DNA from: JAUREX01 sp044356825
Lineage (GTDB): Bacteria > Pseudomonadota > Alphaproteobacteria > Rhodobacterales > Rhodobacteraceae
NCBI GenBank assembly: GCA_044356825.1
Contig: JBIKVM010000103.1
Span: forward strand, 1-10,177
Reading direction: 5' to 3'
Length of the DNA stretch: 10,177 nucleotides
Part shown: one piece after another, positions 1 to 9,751 of the stretch
How positions within the stretch are numbered: position 1 is the first letter of the stretch
How the letters are laid out: each line of letters starts with the position of its first letter
Notes under the pieces: model-generated
Seen by the model: the letters and a program-made list of their open reading frames with translations, nothing else
The model's database searches: none
Told to the model about the DNA's origin: nothing
Position numbers and translations under genes: made by a program

Positions 1-876
1 AAGGGGCCGGGGCAGCCGGGCGCCGCGCGGGTCGCCTTCGGCACGCCCGAGATCCGCATGGCCGTGCTTGCCGGCAGCGCGGATGTGCCGCTGTCGATGA
101 ACCCCGCCCGGCGCGATGCGCCCCTGACCGAGATCGCGGCGGGGCTCGGCGCGCCGCCCCCCGACCTGCCCCCCGACGTGCCCCATGCGCGGCTCGATAT
201 CGTCGAGGCCCATGATCTCGGCCGCCGCCTCGGCTTCGATTTCGCGACCCGCCCGCCCGAGGTGCTGGTCAGCGTCCCGCTCGATCAGTTCCGGATGGAG
301 ACGCATGACGCCAGGATCCTCGGCCAGCTCTATCGCATGCTCCGCCCGAACCGGCATCTCGAATTCGGGACGTGGGAGGGCTTCGGCACCGCGCTTTGCG
401 CGAGGAACTGCGATGCGCGCATCTGGACGGTGAACCTGCCCGGGGGCGAGACGGACGCCGAGGGCCGTCCCCTCTATGGCGGCGGCAGCGACGCGGGCGC
501 GCGGATCGGGCGGCTCTATCGCGAGGAGGGCTTTACCGGGCGCGTCACGCAGATGCTCATCGACAGCCGCGACTTCGACGCGGGCGCCTTCGGGCCCGAC
601 TTCTTCGACACGGTGCTGATCGATGGAGGCCACGAGGCCGAGGTGGTCGCAAGCGACACGCGCAACGCTCTTCGGACGGTCCGCGCGGGCGGGGTGGTGC
701 TCTGGCACGATTTCTGCCCCGACCCCGAGGTGACGCGCCGCCATGCGGCCGCCCGAGGCGTGGTGGGGGCGGTGCTCGGGAACTGGAATGCATGGCGCCC
801 CTGCTTTTCGGACCTTTTCTGCATACGCCCAAGCTGGCTATTGTGCGGCGTCGCCAACGGCCGGCGGCCCGACTGA
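1..876 (+). CDS. Class I SAM-dependent methyltransferase (Methyltransf_24/CmcI-like), 5' end probably outside window
   Basis: The frame is open from base 1, so the gene probably starts upstream. The first ATG in the window (58) has no convincing ribosome binding site. Residues are counted from that ATG. The SAM-binding glycine motif is LEFGTWEGFG (101-110). VNLPGGE follows at 125-131. The acidic DTVLIDGGHEAEVV stretch (184-197) and GGVVLWHDF (211-219) match strands 4 and 5 of the Rossmann fold in the Methyltransf_24/cephalosporin-hydroxylase-like group. About 95 residues precede the methyltransferase fold. I do not recognise them, and they may be the end of another domain. The acceptor cannot be read from sequence. 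Glycosyltransferases further down suggest a sugar or other glycan-linked substrate, which is inference. The stop lies 10 bp before the nadE start on the same strand, so the two are probably co-transcribed. The methyltransferase fold is firm; the substrate is unknown. Confidence 0.8.
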   Translation, partial: KGPGQPGAARVAFGTPEIRMAVLAGSADVPLSMNPARRDAPLTEIAAGLGAPPPDLPPDVPHARLDIVEAHDLGRRLGFDFATRPPEVLVSVPLDQFRMETHDARILGQLYRMLRPNRHLEFGTWEGFGTALCARNCDARIWTVNLPGGETDAEGRPLYGGGSDAGARIGRLYREEGFTGRVTQMLIDSRDFDAGAFGPDFFDTVLIDGGHEAEVVASDTRNALRTVRAGGVVLWHDFCPDPEVTRRHAAARGVVGAVLGNWNAWRPCFSDLFCIRPSWLLCGVANGRRPD

Positions 877-886
877 GGAGCAGGGG

Positions 887-2959
<2,073 letters not shown>

Positions 2960-2960
2960 T

Positions 2961-3866
2961 CTATTCCGCCACGAGGCGCGCCGGGAACCCCTCGGCGCGC
3001 AGGTCGGTGCCGAGCGCATCCTCGAGCAGCTTCACGATCTGGGTCGATTGCGCCCCTCCGCCATAGGCCGCGCGGCCCCGCACGAAGGTCTGATAGGTGG
3101 CGCCCGCCAGATCGAGCGGCACCTCGAACTCGCGACCGAAGCCCATCGCGAAGCCGAGGTCCTTGAGCGCCAGATCCATCGTGAAGGCGATGTCGTAGCT
3201 GCCGTTGAGGATGAGCTGCCCCTCGGTCTCATGGACGAAGGAATTGCCCGACGAGGCCTTGATCGCGGCCCAGGCGGTCGCGAGGTCGATCCCGCCCCGC
3301 CGCGCGAGCATCAGCGCCTCGCCATCCGCGACGAGGTGGATGAAGGCCAGCATGTTGGTGATGACCTTGATGACGGCGGCCGACCCCAGAGGGCCGATGT
3401 GAAAGATGCGGCCCCCCATCGCCTCGAGCGCGGCGCGGTGGCGCGCGACCATCTCGGCCGGGCCGCCCGCCAGCACCGTGATCTCGCCGCTCTCGGCCAG
3501 GTGCACCCCGCCCGTGACGGGGCATTCGAGCATCGCGACGCCGTGCTCGGCCGCAAGCGCGCCGAGCCGCAGCACATCGTCGCGGCCGAGGGTGCTGCAT
3601 TCGAGCCATTCCGCGCCGGGGCGCATCTGCGGCAGCATCTGGCGCAGCACCGCCTCGGACACGGCCGGCGAGGGCAGGCAGGTCATGACCGCGTCGGCGC
3701 GCGCCGCGACTTCGGCCGGGGAAGCGACCGCAGTCGCACCCAGCGCGACGTGCCGCTCGGCCAGCGCCATGTCGCGGTCATGGACCACCACGTCGAACCC
3801 CGCCCGGCACAGGCTCGCGGCCAGATGTCCACCCAAATTGCCAAGCCCGACAAACCCGTATCGCAC
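2961..3866 (-). CDS. 3-hydroxyisobutyrate dehydrogenase family NAD(P)-dependent oxidoreductase (301 aa)
   Basis: A beta-hydroxyacid dehydrogenase that would oxidise or reduce a small 3-hydroxy acid or semialdehyde (3-hydroxyisobutyrate, tartronate semialdehyde, succinate semialdehyde or similar) with NAD(P). Visible are the Rossmann GLGNLGG (7-13), an acidic/basic pair HDRD (29-32) after strand 2, the substrate motif CPVTGG (115-120, usually APVSGG), the catalytic lysine K167 in VIKVITNM and the second conserved lysine K235 in LALKDLGFAM. The frame stays open upstream to an ATG at 3989, but those 41 extra residues look nothing like the family. I chose the GTG at 3866: the Rossmann motif begins at once (VRYGFVGLG) and a GGGAGAGAG ribosome binding site precedes it. 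The exact substrate cannot be told from sequence. It is divergent from a LysR gene, the likely regulator. Length is typical for the family (about 290-300). Confidence 0.9.
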   Translation of the reverse strand: MRYGFVGLGNLGGHLAASLCRAGFDVVVHDRDMALAERHVALGATAVASPAEVAARADAVMTCLPSPAVSEAVLRQMLPQMRPGAEWLECSTLGRDDVLRLGALAAEHGVAMLECPVTGGVHLAESGEITVLAGGPAEMVARHRAALEAMGGRIFHIGPLGSAAVIKVITNMLAFIHLVADGEALMLARRGGIDLATAWAAIKASSGNSFVHETEGQLILNGSYDIAFTMDLALKDLGFAMGFGREFEVPLDLAGATYQTFVRGRAAYGGGAQSTQIVKLLEDALGTDLRAEGFPARLVAE

Positions 3867-3880
3867 CGCTCTCTCTCCCG

Positions 3881-3893
3881 CCGGACTGTCCGG
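3881..3893. promoter_or_regulatory. 13-bp perfect palindrome next to the dehydrogenase ribosome binding site
   Basis: CCGGAC-T-GTCCGG is a perfect inverted repeat with a single central base. It sits directly upstream of the GGGAGAGAG ribosome binding site (3871-3879) and the GTG start of the dehydrogenase. It could be a protein operator within the transcribed leader, or a weak RNA hairpin, though its one-base centre makes a tight loop. In this GC-rich DNA a chance dyad cannot be excluded. Confidence 0.4.
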
Positions 3894-3909
3894 TGGCGAC
3901 GATCTGAGC

Positions 3910-3924
3910 CCGCGCCTAGCGCGG
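3910..3924. repeat. Inverted repeat CCGCGC-CTA-GCGCGG in the dehydrogenase leader
   Basis: Six-base perfect arms flank a 3-base centre. On the minus strand this lies 44-58 bases before the dehydrogenase start and would form a stable GC hairpin if transcribed. There is no T-run beside it, so it is not an intrinsic terminator. Confidence 0.35.
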
Positions 3925-3970
3925 CGCTGTTCCGCAAGCGTCACCTGCAGGCCTGTCCGCGACGAGAAGC

Positions 3971-3999
3971 TTGACCGGCAATGGCGCATTGTCTAACAC
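3971..3999 (+). promoter_or_regulatory. Candidate lysR promoter (TTGACC-17-TAACAC) with a palindrome in its spacer
   Basis: TTGACC (3971-3976) and TAACAC (3994-3999) are separated by 17 bases, the ideal sigma-70 spacing, and would start transcription near 4006, about 70 bases before the lysR ATG. The spacer contains the perfect palindrome CAATG-GCG-CATTG (3979-3991). The symmetry extends imperfectly outwards to TG at 3972-3973 and CA at 3997-3998. An operator lying between -35 and -10 suits autorepression by the LysR protein, which is common in that family. Both the promoter and the operator are predicted by eye only. Confidence 0.45.
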
Positions 4000-4027
4000 G
4001 ATGTCGTACACGCCGACCTTGCCGAAG

Positions 4028-4043
4028 ATTTCGACATTTCGAC
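4028..4043. repeat. Tandem octamer ATTTCGAC x2
   Basis: Two exact adjacent copies of ATTTCGAC occur in the AT-richer part of the divergon, 34 bp before the lysR start. They overlap the region just downstream of a minus-strand TTGACA (4044-4049). They may be part of a regulator binding site, but tandem octamers can also arise by slippage. Confidence 0.35.
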
Positions 4044-4077
4044 TGTCAACAGTTCTTCTTATCATGGCTGGTCCACG

Positions 4078-4983
4078 ATGCGCTACGTCCAACTGCGGGC
4101 CTTCCACTATGTCGCGACATGCGGCGGATTTTCGCGTGCGGCCGATGCGCTCCGCCTGACGCAACCCGCGATTTCCGATCAGGTCCGACGGCTTGAGGCC
4201 GAGTTCGACGTGATCCTCCTTAACCGCGGCAAGAAGCAGGTTGTTGTCACCCAAACCGGCGCGCGGTTGCTCGAGGTGACCCGGCGGATGTTCGATACAG
4301 AGCAACAGGCCTTTGACCTTCTGTCGCACAGCAGCGGCGGCAAGCGGGGGCTGCTGCGCATCATCGTCGATTCGGCCCAGCACCTGCGAACAATCCTTCC
4401 CGCATTCACCCGCGCCCACCCGGATGTCCGCATCTCGCTCTCGACCGGCAACACTGCGCAGGTGATCGAGGCCTTGCATGGCTACGAGGCCGATCTTGGC
4501 ATCATCGGCGATGCGCAACCCTCGAACGCCTTCGAGTATGTCGACCTCAGCGTCACGCCCATCGTCGCCTTCGTCGCCCGCACCCATCCGCTCGCCTCTG
4601 CCGGGGCGGTGGATTTTCAGACCGTCGCGCGCCATCCGCTGGTCCTGCGCGAAGAGGGATCGCGGACGCGCGCGCGCATCGAGGACGCCGCCGCGGCCTG
4701 CGGTGTCACCCTTCGCCCCGCAATCGAGGCGCAGGGCCGCGAAGCGGTGCGCGAACTTGTCGCTTGCGGGGCAGGTGTGGGGTTCGTCTCGGCGGCCGAG
4801 TTCGGCGACGATCCGCGCGTCGTGGCGCTTCCGCTCGCCGATGCGCCGCATTGCACCATGGTCGAAACACTCGTCTGCCTGCGCGAGCGCAGCGGATCGG
4901 TGCTGGTCGCGGCCTTCCTTGCCGCCGCGCGCCGGTCCGGCATCTCAGATGGCACCTTGGCTTCTGCCCCTACCTCCTTGTAA
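4078..4983 (+). CDS. LysR-type transcriptional regulator (301 aa)
   Basis: The N-terminal winged helix-turn-helix covers residues 1-60: LRAFHYVATCGGFSRAADAL, then TQPAISDQVRRLEAE (28-42), and a basic wing ending in VTQTGARLL. A linker helix follows to about 85. The LysR substrate-binding domain runs from about 91 (GLLRIIVDSA) to about 284. Length is typical for LysR proteins (about 300). The start was chosen because the helix-turn-helix begins right there; the ribosome binding site is weak (only GGCTGG at 4066-4071). The gene is divergent from the 3-hydroxyisobutyrate-dehydrogenase-family gene, the usual LysR-target arrangement, so the effector is plausibly that enzyme's substrate or a pathway relative (inference). 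Its coding sequence is less GC-rich than its neighbours (57-60 % in 4201-4320), which may mean separate ancestry. The glycosyltransferase gene begins 31 bp after its stop, so read-through is possible. Confidence 0.93.
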   Translation: MRYVQLRAFHYVATCGGFSRAADALRLTQPAISDQVRRLEAEFDVILLNRGKKQVVVTQTGARLLEVTRRMFDTEQQAFDLLSHSSGGKRGLLRIIVDSAQHLRTILPAFTRAHPDVRISLSTGNTAQVIEALHGYEADLGIIGDAQPSNAFEYVDLSVTPIVAFVARTHPLASAGAVDFQTVARHPLVLREEGSRTRARIEDAAAACGVTLRPAIEAQGREAVRELVACGAGVGFVSAAEFGDDPRVVALPLADAPHCTMVETLVCLRERSGSVLVAAFLAAARRSGISDGTLASAPTSL

Positions 4984-5014
4984 GAGGGGCTTCAGCACAT
5001 CGCCGAGGCGCCTT

Positions 5015-6052
5015 ATGTCAGATTTGATTACCGCGCCTCGTTCAGGGGTTGCCGGTCTTGGCCTTGCGATCAGTGCCGCTTCGGCCCCTGCCCGGCATCG
5101 CCGCGCGGTTTTCCTCTGTGTCGATCGGCGGTTTTTCCCCTATGGTCTGTTCGTCGCCGACCAGATCGCGCGGAAATGTCCCGGGCGGGGATTCGACATC
5201 TGCATCCTGACCGATCACGATCCCGGCACCCACCCGATCTGGGACGGGGGGCGCATCCGGATCCTGACGGTCGACTTCGCCGCGCTGGCCCAACACCTTG
5301 CCACCGATCGGCGCATCTCGCTCGTGGCCTATCTGCGCATCTTCGCGCCGGCCATGCTCGCGGATGACTACGATCGGCTGCTCTATCTCGACGCCGACGT
5401 GTTCTATCAGCGCGGCGATCTCGACCGGCTGCTCGGGCTCGATCTCGGGGGGCGGGTTCTGGGGGCCGTGCGCGACATGATCCAGCTGCGCAAGCCCGAC
5501 CGCCGCCCCGCCGACACCGCCCCCTTCGTCGAGGGGCACCACCGCTATTTCAACTCGGGCGTGCTGCTCATCGATGTGGCGGGGTTCATGGCCGCCGATG
5601 TCGCACGCCGCGCCATCGCCTTTGCGACCGAGCATGCCGAGACGTTGCAAGAACTACAGCGCGCGCGGCGCTTCTTTCACGATCAGACGATCCTCAACAT
5701 CCTCTTTCGCGATGCCTGGGCGGAGCTCTCACTGGTCTGGAATTACGAATACTCCCATCAGACCATGTATTTCGCGGCCATGTTCGATGTGTGCATCTAT
5801 CACTTCATCGGGCGGCGCAAACCGTTCAAGGGCAGCTACGGCGGCTTTCCGCGCCGCTTCACGCAGGAATACCGCCGCTTCTTCACCGAGGATTATCCCG
5901 ATCCGGTGGCTCTGGGCGGCGTGCAGGACGGCCTTCAGGTCGAGCGCCACAAACTCGTTCATGTCGGCGTGCTGCTCTGGCACGCGATCAACGCGCACCG
6001 CTTCCTGCCCAACGAGGGCCGCTTCGCCGACGATTTCGAGGTTCGCGGATGA
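5015..6052 (+). CDS. Glycosyltransferase family 8 protein (345 aa)
   Basis: A retaining GT-A fold enzyme that would transfer a sugar from a nucleotide sugar, typically UDP-glucose or UDP-galactose, to a lipopolysaccharide, exopolysaccharide or protein-linked acceptor. Recognised blocks are AVFLCVDRRF (31-40) at the start of the nucleotide-binding fold, the metal-binding DxD in LLYLDADVFY (122-131; D126, D128), FNSGVLLID (179-187), HDQTILN (222-228) and the C-terminal HFIGRRKPFKG (263-273), the GT8 H-x-x-G-x-x-K-P motif. About 28 poorly conserved residues precede the fold. The frame is open much further upstream inside lysR, but ATG 5015 has GAGG at 5005-5008, six bases before it, and gives a family-sized protein. 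The stop overlaps the next gene's start (ATGA), so the pair is translationally coupled. The family call is firm. The sugar and acceptor are unknown. Confidence 0.92.
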   Translation: MSDLITAPRSGVAGLGLAISAASAPARHRRAVFLCVDRRFFPYGLFVADQIARKCPGRGFDICILTDHDPGTHPIWDGGRIRILTVDFAALAQHLATDRRISLVAYLRIFAPAMLADDYDRLLYLDADVFYQRGDLDRLLGLDLGGRVLGAVRDMIQLRKPDRRPADTAPFVEGHHRYFNSGVLLIDVAGFMAADVARRAIAFATEHAETLQELQRARRFFHDQTILNILFRDAWAELSLVWNYEYSHQTMYFAAMFDVCIYHFIGRRKPFKGSYGGFPRRFTQEYRRFFTEDYPDPVALGGVQDGLQVERHKLVHVGVLLWHAINAHRFLPNEGRFADDFEVRG

Positions 6053-6873
6053 CCGTGCGGGGCCGGGTCTGCGCCGTGACCATGGCGCGCAACCCGGGCA
6101 TCTTCGCGCGGCTCTGGCTTGGCCATTACGGCCGGGCCTTCGGGGCGGAGAACTGCTTTCTGATCCTCGACGGCACCGACCAGCCCGCCCCCGAGGGCAC
6201 GGGCGCCAACATCCTGCGCCTGCCACACCGGGCCTTGCCGCGCGAGGCGGGCGACCGGCGCCGGGCGGGCATCATCTCGGACATGGCGGCGGCGCTCTTT
6301 GCCGCCTATGACGTCGTCGTCGCGACCGACATCGACGAGATGCTGATCCTCGACCCGGCCGCGGGCCACGACCTCGCGGCGCATCTGGCGGGGGTGGGGC
6401 ATGCGGGCGTCTCGGCGCTCGGGATCGACATCGCGCCCGGCCCGGGCGAGTGGCCGCTCGACCCTGGCGCGCCGGTGCTGCACCAGCGCCGCTTCGGCGT
6501 CGTGAATTCGCGCTATACCAAGCCTGTCGTCGCCACCCGGCCCGTGCGCTGGGGGGCGGGGCTGCACCGGATGAAGGGGCGGAACTTCCGCATCGACCCG
6601 GCGCTCTATCTGCTGCATCTGGGGCTGGTGGACGGGCCGGGGCCCGTGGCGCCCGACCTCGCGGCGCAGGGCTGGGGCGCGCATGCGGCGCGGCGTGCGG
6701 GCGCGGCCGAGGCGCTGAAGGCCGGGGCCGCCACCGCCCCCGGGGGGGCGGAGGTCTTCGATCTGGCGCGCCGACGCCAGAGCCTCTGGCGCCCGATCTA
6801 TGCCTGGAACAAGCCCGGGCGCGACCGCCTGCGCGTCATCCGCCTGCCCGAAGGCTGGCGCGACCTGCTCTAG
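6049..6873 (+). CDS. Glycosyltransferase-like protein, GT2/GT92-like with DxDE motif (274 aa)
   Basis: The N-terminus GRVCAVTMARNPGIFARLWL (5-24) is the start typical of the 'glycosyl transferase family 2' proteins of the Glyco_tranf_2_4 / GT92-like kind. The metal-binding motif is VVVATDIDEMLILDP (89-103; D94, D96, E97). WGAGLHRM (168-175) matches the GxH block these enzymes carry before the C-terminal helices. The protein would be soluble and cytoplasmic: no signal peptide or membrane helix is seen. The start overlaps the GT8 stop by ATGA, with GAGG at 6038-6041 inside the upstream gene. The pair is therefore one translational unit, presumably adding successive sugars to one glycan (inference). 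The stop is 19 bp from that of the convergent pnp gene. Glycosyltransferase class is likely; donor and acceptor are unknown. Confidence 0.82.
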   Translation: MTVRGRVCAVTMARNPGIFARLWLGHYGRAFGAENCFLILDGTDQPAPEGTGANILRLPHRALPREAGDRRRAGIISDMAAALFAAYDVVVATDIDEMLILDPAAGHDLAAHLAGVGHAGVSALGIDIAPGPGEWPLDPGAPVLHQRRFGVVNSRYTKPVVATRPVRWGAGLHRMKGRNFRIDPALYLLHLGLVDGPGPVAPDLAAQGWGAHAARRAGAAEALKAGAATAPGGAEVFDLARRRQSLWRPIYAWNKPGRDRLRVIRLPEGWRDLL

Positions 6874-6879
6874 GCCGCG

Positions 6880-6889
6880 CCCGATCGGG
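6880..6889. repeat. Perfect 10-bp palindrome CCCGATCGGG between convergent genes
   Basis: It lies in the 19-bp gap between the glycosyltransferase stop and the pnp stop. It is self-complementary and has no T-run on either side, so it is not a standard intrinsic terminator. A second dyad, AGGCC-N5-GGCCT, lies across the last codons of pnp, also without a T-tract. Chance is possible. Confidence 0.3.
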
Positions 6890-6892
6890 TGC

Positions 6893-9034
<2,142 letters not shown>

Positions 9035-9204
9035 CCATCATCCTCTGGGGAGCACCCACGGGCCCATCCCGTGTCTCCCATGTTCGCGGCCCCATTGCCG
9101 CAGCCCCCTCGCATCATCAGGCGCCCCGGGGGCAGGGGCTCCATCTCAGATGGGCGCGCCATACAGGAAAACAAAGCCCTTGGAAAGCGGCGACGGCGCG
9201 CGCG
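9035..9204 (-). promoter_or_regulatory. Structured pnp leader (candidate RNase III / autoregulation region)
   Basis: Between the rpsO terminator and the pnp ATG, the minus-strand RNA can form several hairpins. One is at 9048-9079: CACGGG (9057-9062) pairs with CCCGTG (9068-9073), and below a small internal loop GGGAG (9048-9052) pairs with CTCCC (9075-9079). Another is GCGGC/GCCGC with a 6-base loop (9086-9101). GC dyads follow at 9123-9133 and 9141-9153. The first hairpin abuts the ribosome binding site (9041-9046). In Escherichia coli a leader stem-loop cut by RNase III lets PNPase repress its own mRNA; a similar role here is inferred from position and structure. A weak promoter-like TTTCCA-17-TATGGC also reads on the minus strand, with its -10 near 9159-9164 and -35 near 9182-9187. 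Confidence 0.5.
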
Positions 9205-9238
9205 CAAAATGCAAAGGCGCGCCACGGGGGCGCGCCTT
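9205..9238 (-). terminator. Intrinsic terminator downstream of rpsO
   Basis: A perfect 10-bp stem, AAGGCGCGCC (9214-9223) with GGCGCGCCTT (9229-9238), closes a 5-base loop. On the minus strand it is followed by TTTGCATTTT, an interrupted T-tract. It lies 26 bases beyond the rpsO stop and before pnp. It would end much rpsO transcription, leaving pnp to partial read-through or its own promoter. The perfect stem at high GC makes a terminator or mRNA-stabilising 3' hairpin very likely. Confidence 0.85.
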
Positions 9239-9263
9239 CCTGTCGTGGCCGGGGCGCCCGCGT

Positions 9264-9533
9264 CTAGCGGCGCAGGCCGAGGCGGGCGATCAGGTCCTGA
9301 TAGCGCGCGGCGTCGCGGCTCTTGACGTAATCGAGCAGCTTGCGGCGCTGGGCCACGAGCTTCAGCAGGCCGCGGCGCGAGTGGTTGTCCTTCTTGTGGG
9401 TCTTGAAGTGCTCGGTCAGCGCGGCGATGCGCGTCGAGAGCACCGCGACCTGCACCTCGGGAGAACCGGTGTCGCCGGGTTTGGTCGCATATTCCGCGAT
9501 CACGCGGGTCTTGTCTTCGGCCGAGATCGACAT
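9264..9533 (-). CDS. rpsO: Small ribosomal subunit protein uS15 (89 aa)
   Basis: S15 binds the central domain of 16S rRNA early in 30S assembly and forms a bridge to the large subunit. The family signature is present: GDTGSPEVQVAVLSTRI (20-36), then HFKTHKKDNHSRRGLL (42-57) with the rRNA-binding H42, D49 and S52, then RRKLLDYVK (63-71). Length is exactly the usual 89 residues. The frame runs open upstream to 9683, but ATG 9533 is chosen because a strong AAGGAG lies five bases before it and the family N-terminus starts there. It is followed by a strong terminator hairpin and then pnp, the conserved proteobacterial order. In many relatives truB lies just upstream; here the next gene upstream is a divergent RTX gene. 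Confidence 0.98.
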   Translation of the reverse strand: MSISAEDKTRVIAEYATKPGDTGSPEVQVAVLSTRIAALTEHFKTHKKDNHSRRGLLKLVAQRRKLLDYVKSRDAARYQDLIARLGLRR

Positions 9534-9701
9534 CGGGGCTCCTTTCGGATGGGGCGCAAGCCGGGATGTCGTCCAGCAGGGCCGGTGGAGTGTGCCGCGC
9601 GACCGTCGCACGGTGCGCTGCGCATACGCGAGATGCGCCGCGAAGGAAAGCCCCCCGCGTGCCCCGCCCCGCTTTCGCCGCATTCGTCTGTCAGGCTTGC
9701 A

Positions 9702-9731
9702 GGTGGAGCGGGGCCTCCACCGCGGGTGGAG
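9702..9731 (+). promoter_or_regulatory. Three-arm alternating inverted repeat upstream of the RTX gene
   Basis: The heptamers GGTGGAG (9702-9708), CTCCACC (9715-9721) and GGTGGAG (9725-9731) are exact. The central arm can pair with the first (6-base loop) or the third (3-base loop), but not both. The last arm ends 9 bases before the GGAG ribosome binding site (9741-9744) of the RTX gene, so the choice of hairpin could affect translation. Alternatively the two direct GGTGGAG copies are protein binding sites. It matters only if transcription starts upstream of 9702; I see no clear promoter. Confidence 0.4.
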
Positions 9732-9751
9732 CGTCGGGGCGGAGTGCGGCG

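Larger units (their letters stand above)
3867..4077. promoter_or_regulatory. Shared control region of the dehydrogenase / lysR divergon
   Basis: This 211-bp gene-free stretch separates the divergent starts and holds several dyads, listed separately. GC drops sharply near the lysR side: bases 4021-4080 are 28/60 G+C (about 47 %), against a clearly GC-rich window. In LysR-type systems the regulator usually binds between divergent genes, represses itself and activates its neighbour. That is family knowledge; binding here is inferred. A TTGACA reads on the minus strand (4044-4049), but no good -10 element follows at the usual distance. Confidence 0.65.

Noticed and set aside
743..886. NadE start at ATG 743, adding 48 residues
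   Set aside because: It would overlap the methyltransferase gene deeply. ATG 887 has GAGGAG upstream and gives the family N-terminus.
3867..3989. 41-residue N-terminal extension of the dehydrogenase from the ATG at 3989
   Set aside because: The extra residues are Arg/Ser-rich and unlike the family, while GTG 3866 has a ribosome binding site and begins the Rossmann motif directly.
3916..4851. 311-codon minus-strand frame across the divergon and lysR
   Set aside because: It runs antisense through an intact LysR gene and a regulatory spacer and has no recognisable domain or good start.
4478..5014. GT8 frame extended upstream within lysR
   Set aside because: It lies out of frame inside a clear LysR coding sequence; the translation is low-complexity, and ATG 5015 has a proper ribosome binding site.
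4981..5015. Possible hairpin between lysR stop and GT8 start (TAAG...CTTA)
   Set aside because: Pairing needs several bulges and there is no T-run, so neither terminator nor sequestering helix is supported.
9534..9683. 50-residue N-terminal extension of S15 from 9683
   Set aside because: The S15 family length is 89 residues and a strong AAGGAG precedes the ATG at 9533.
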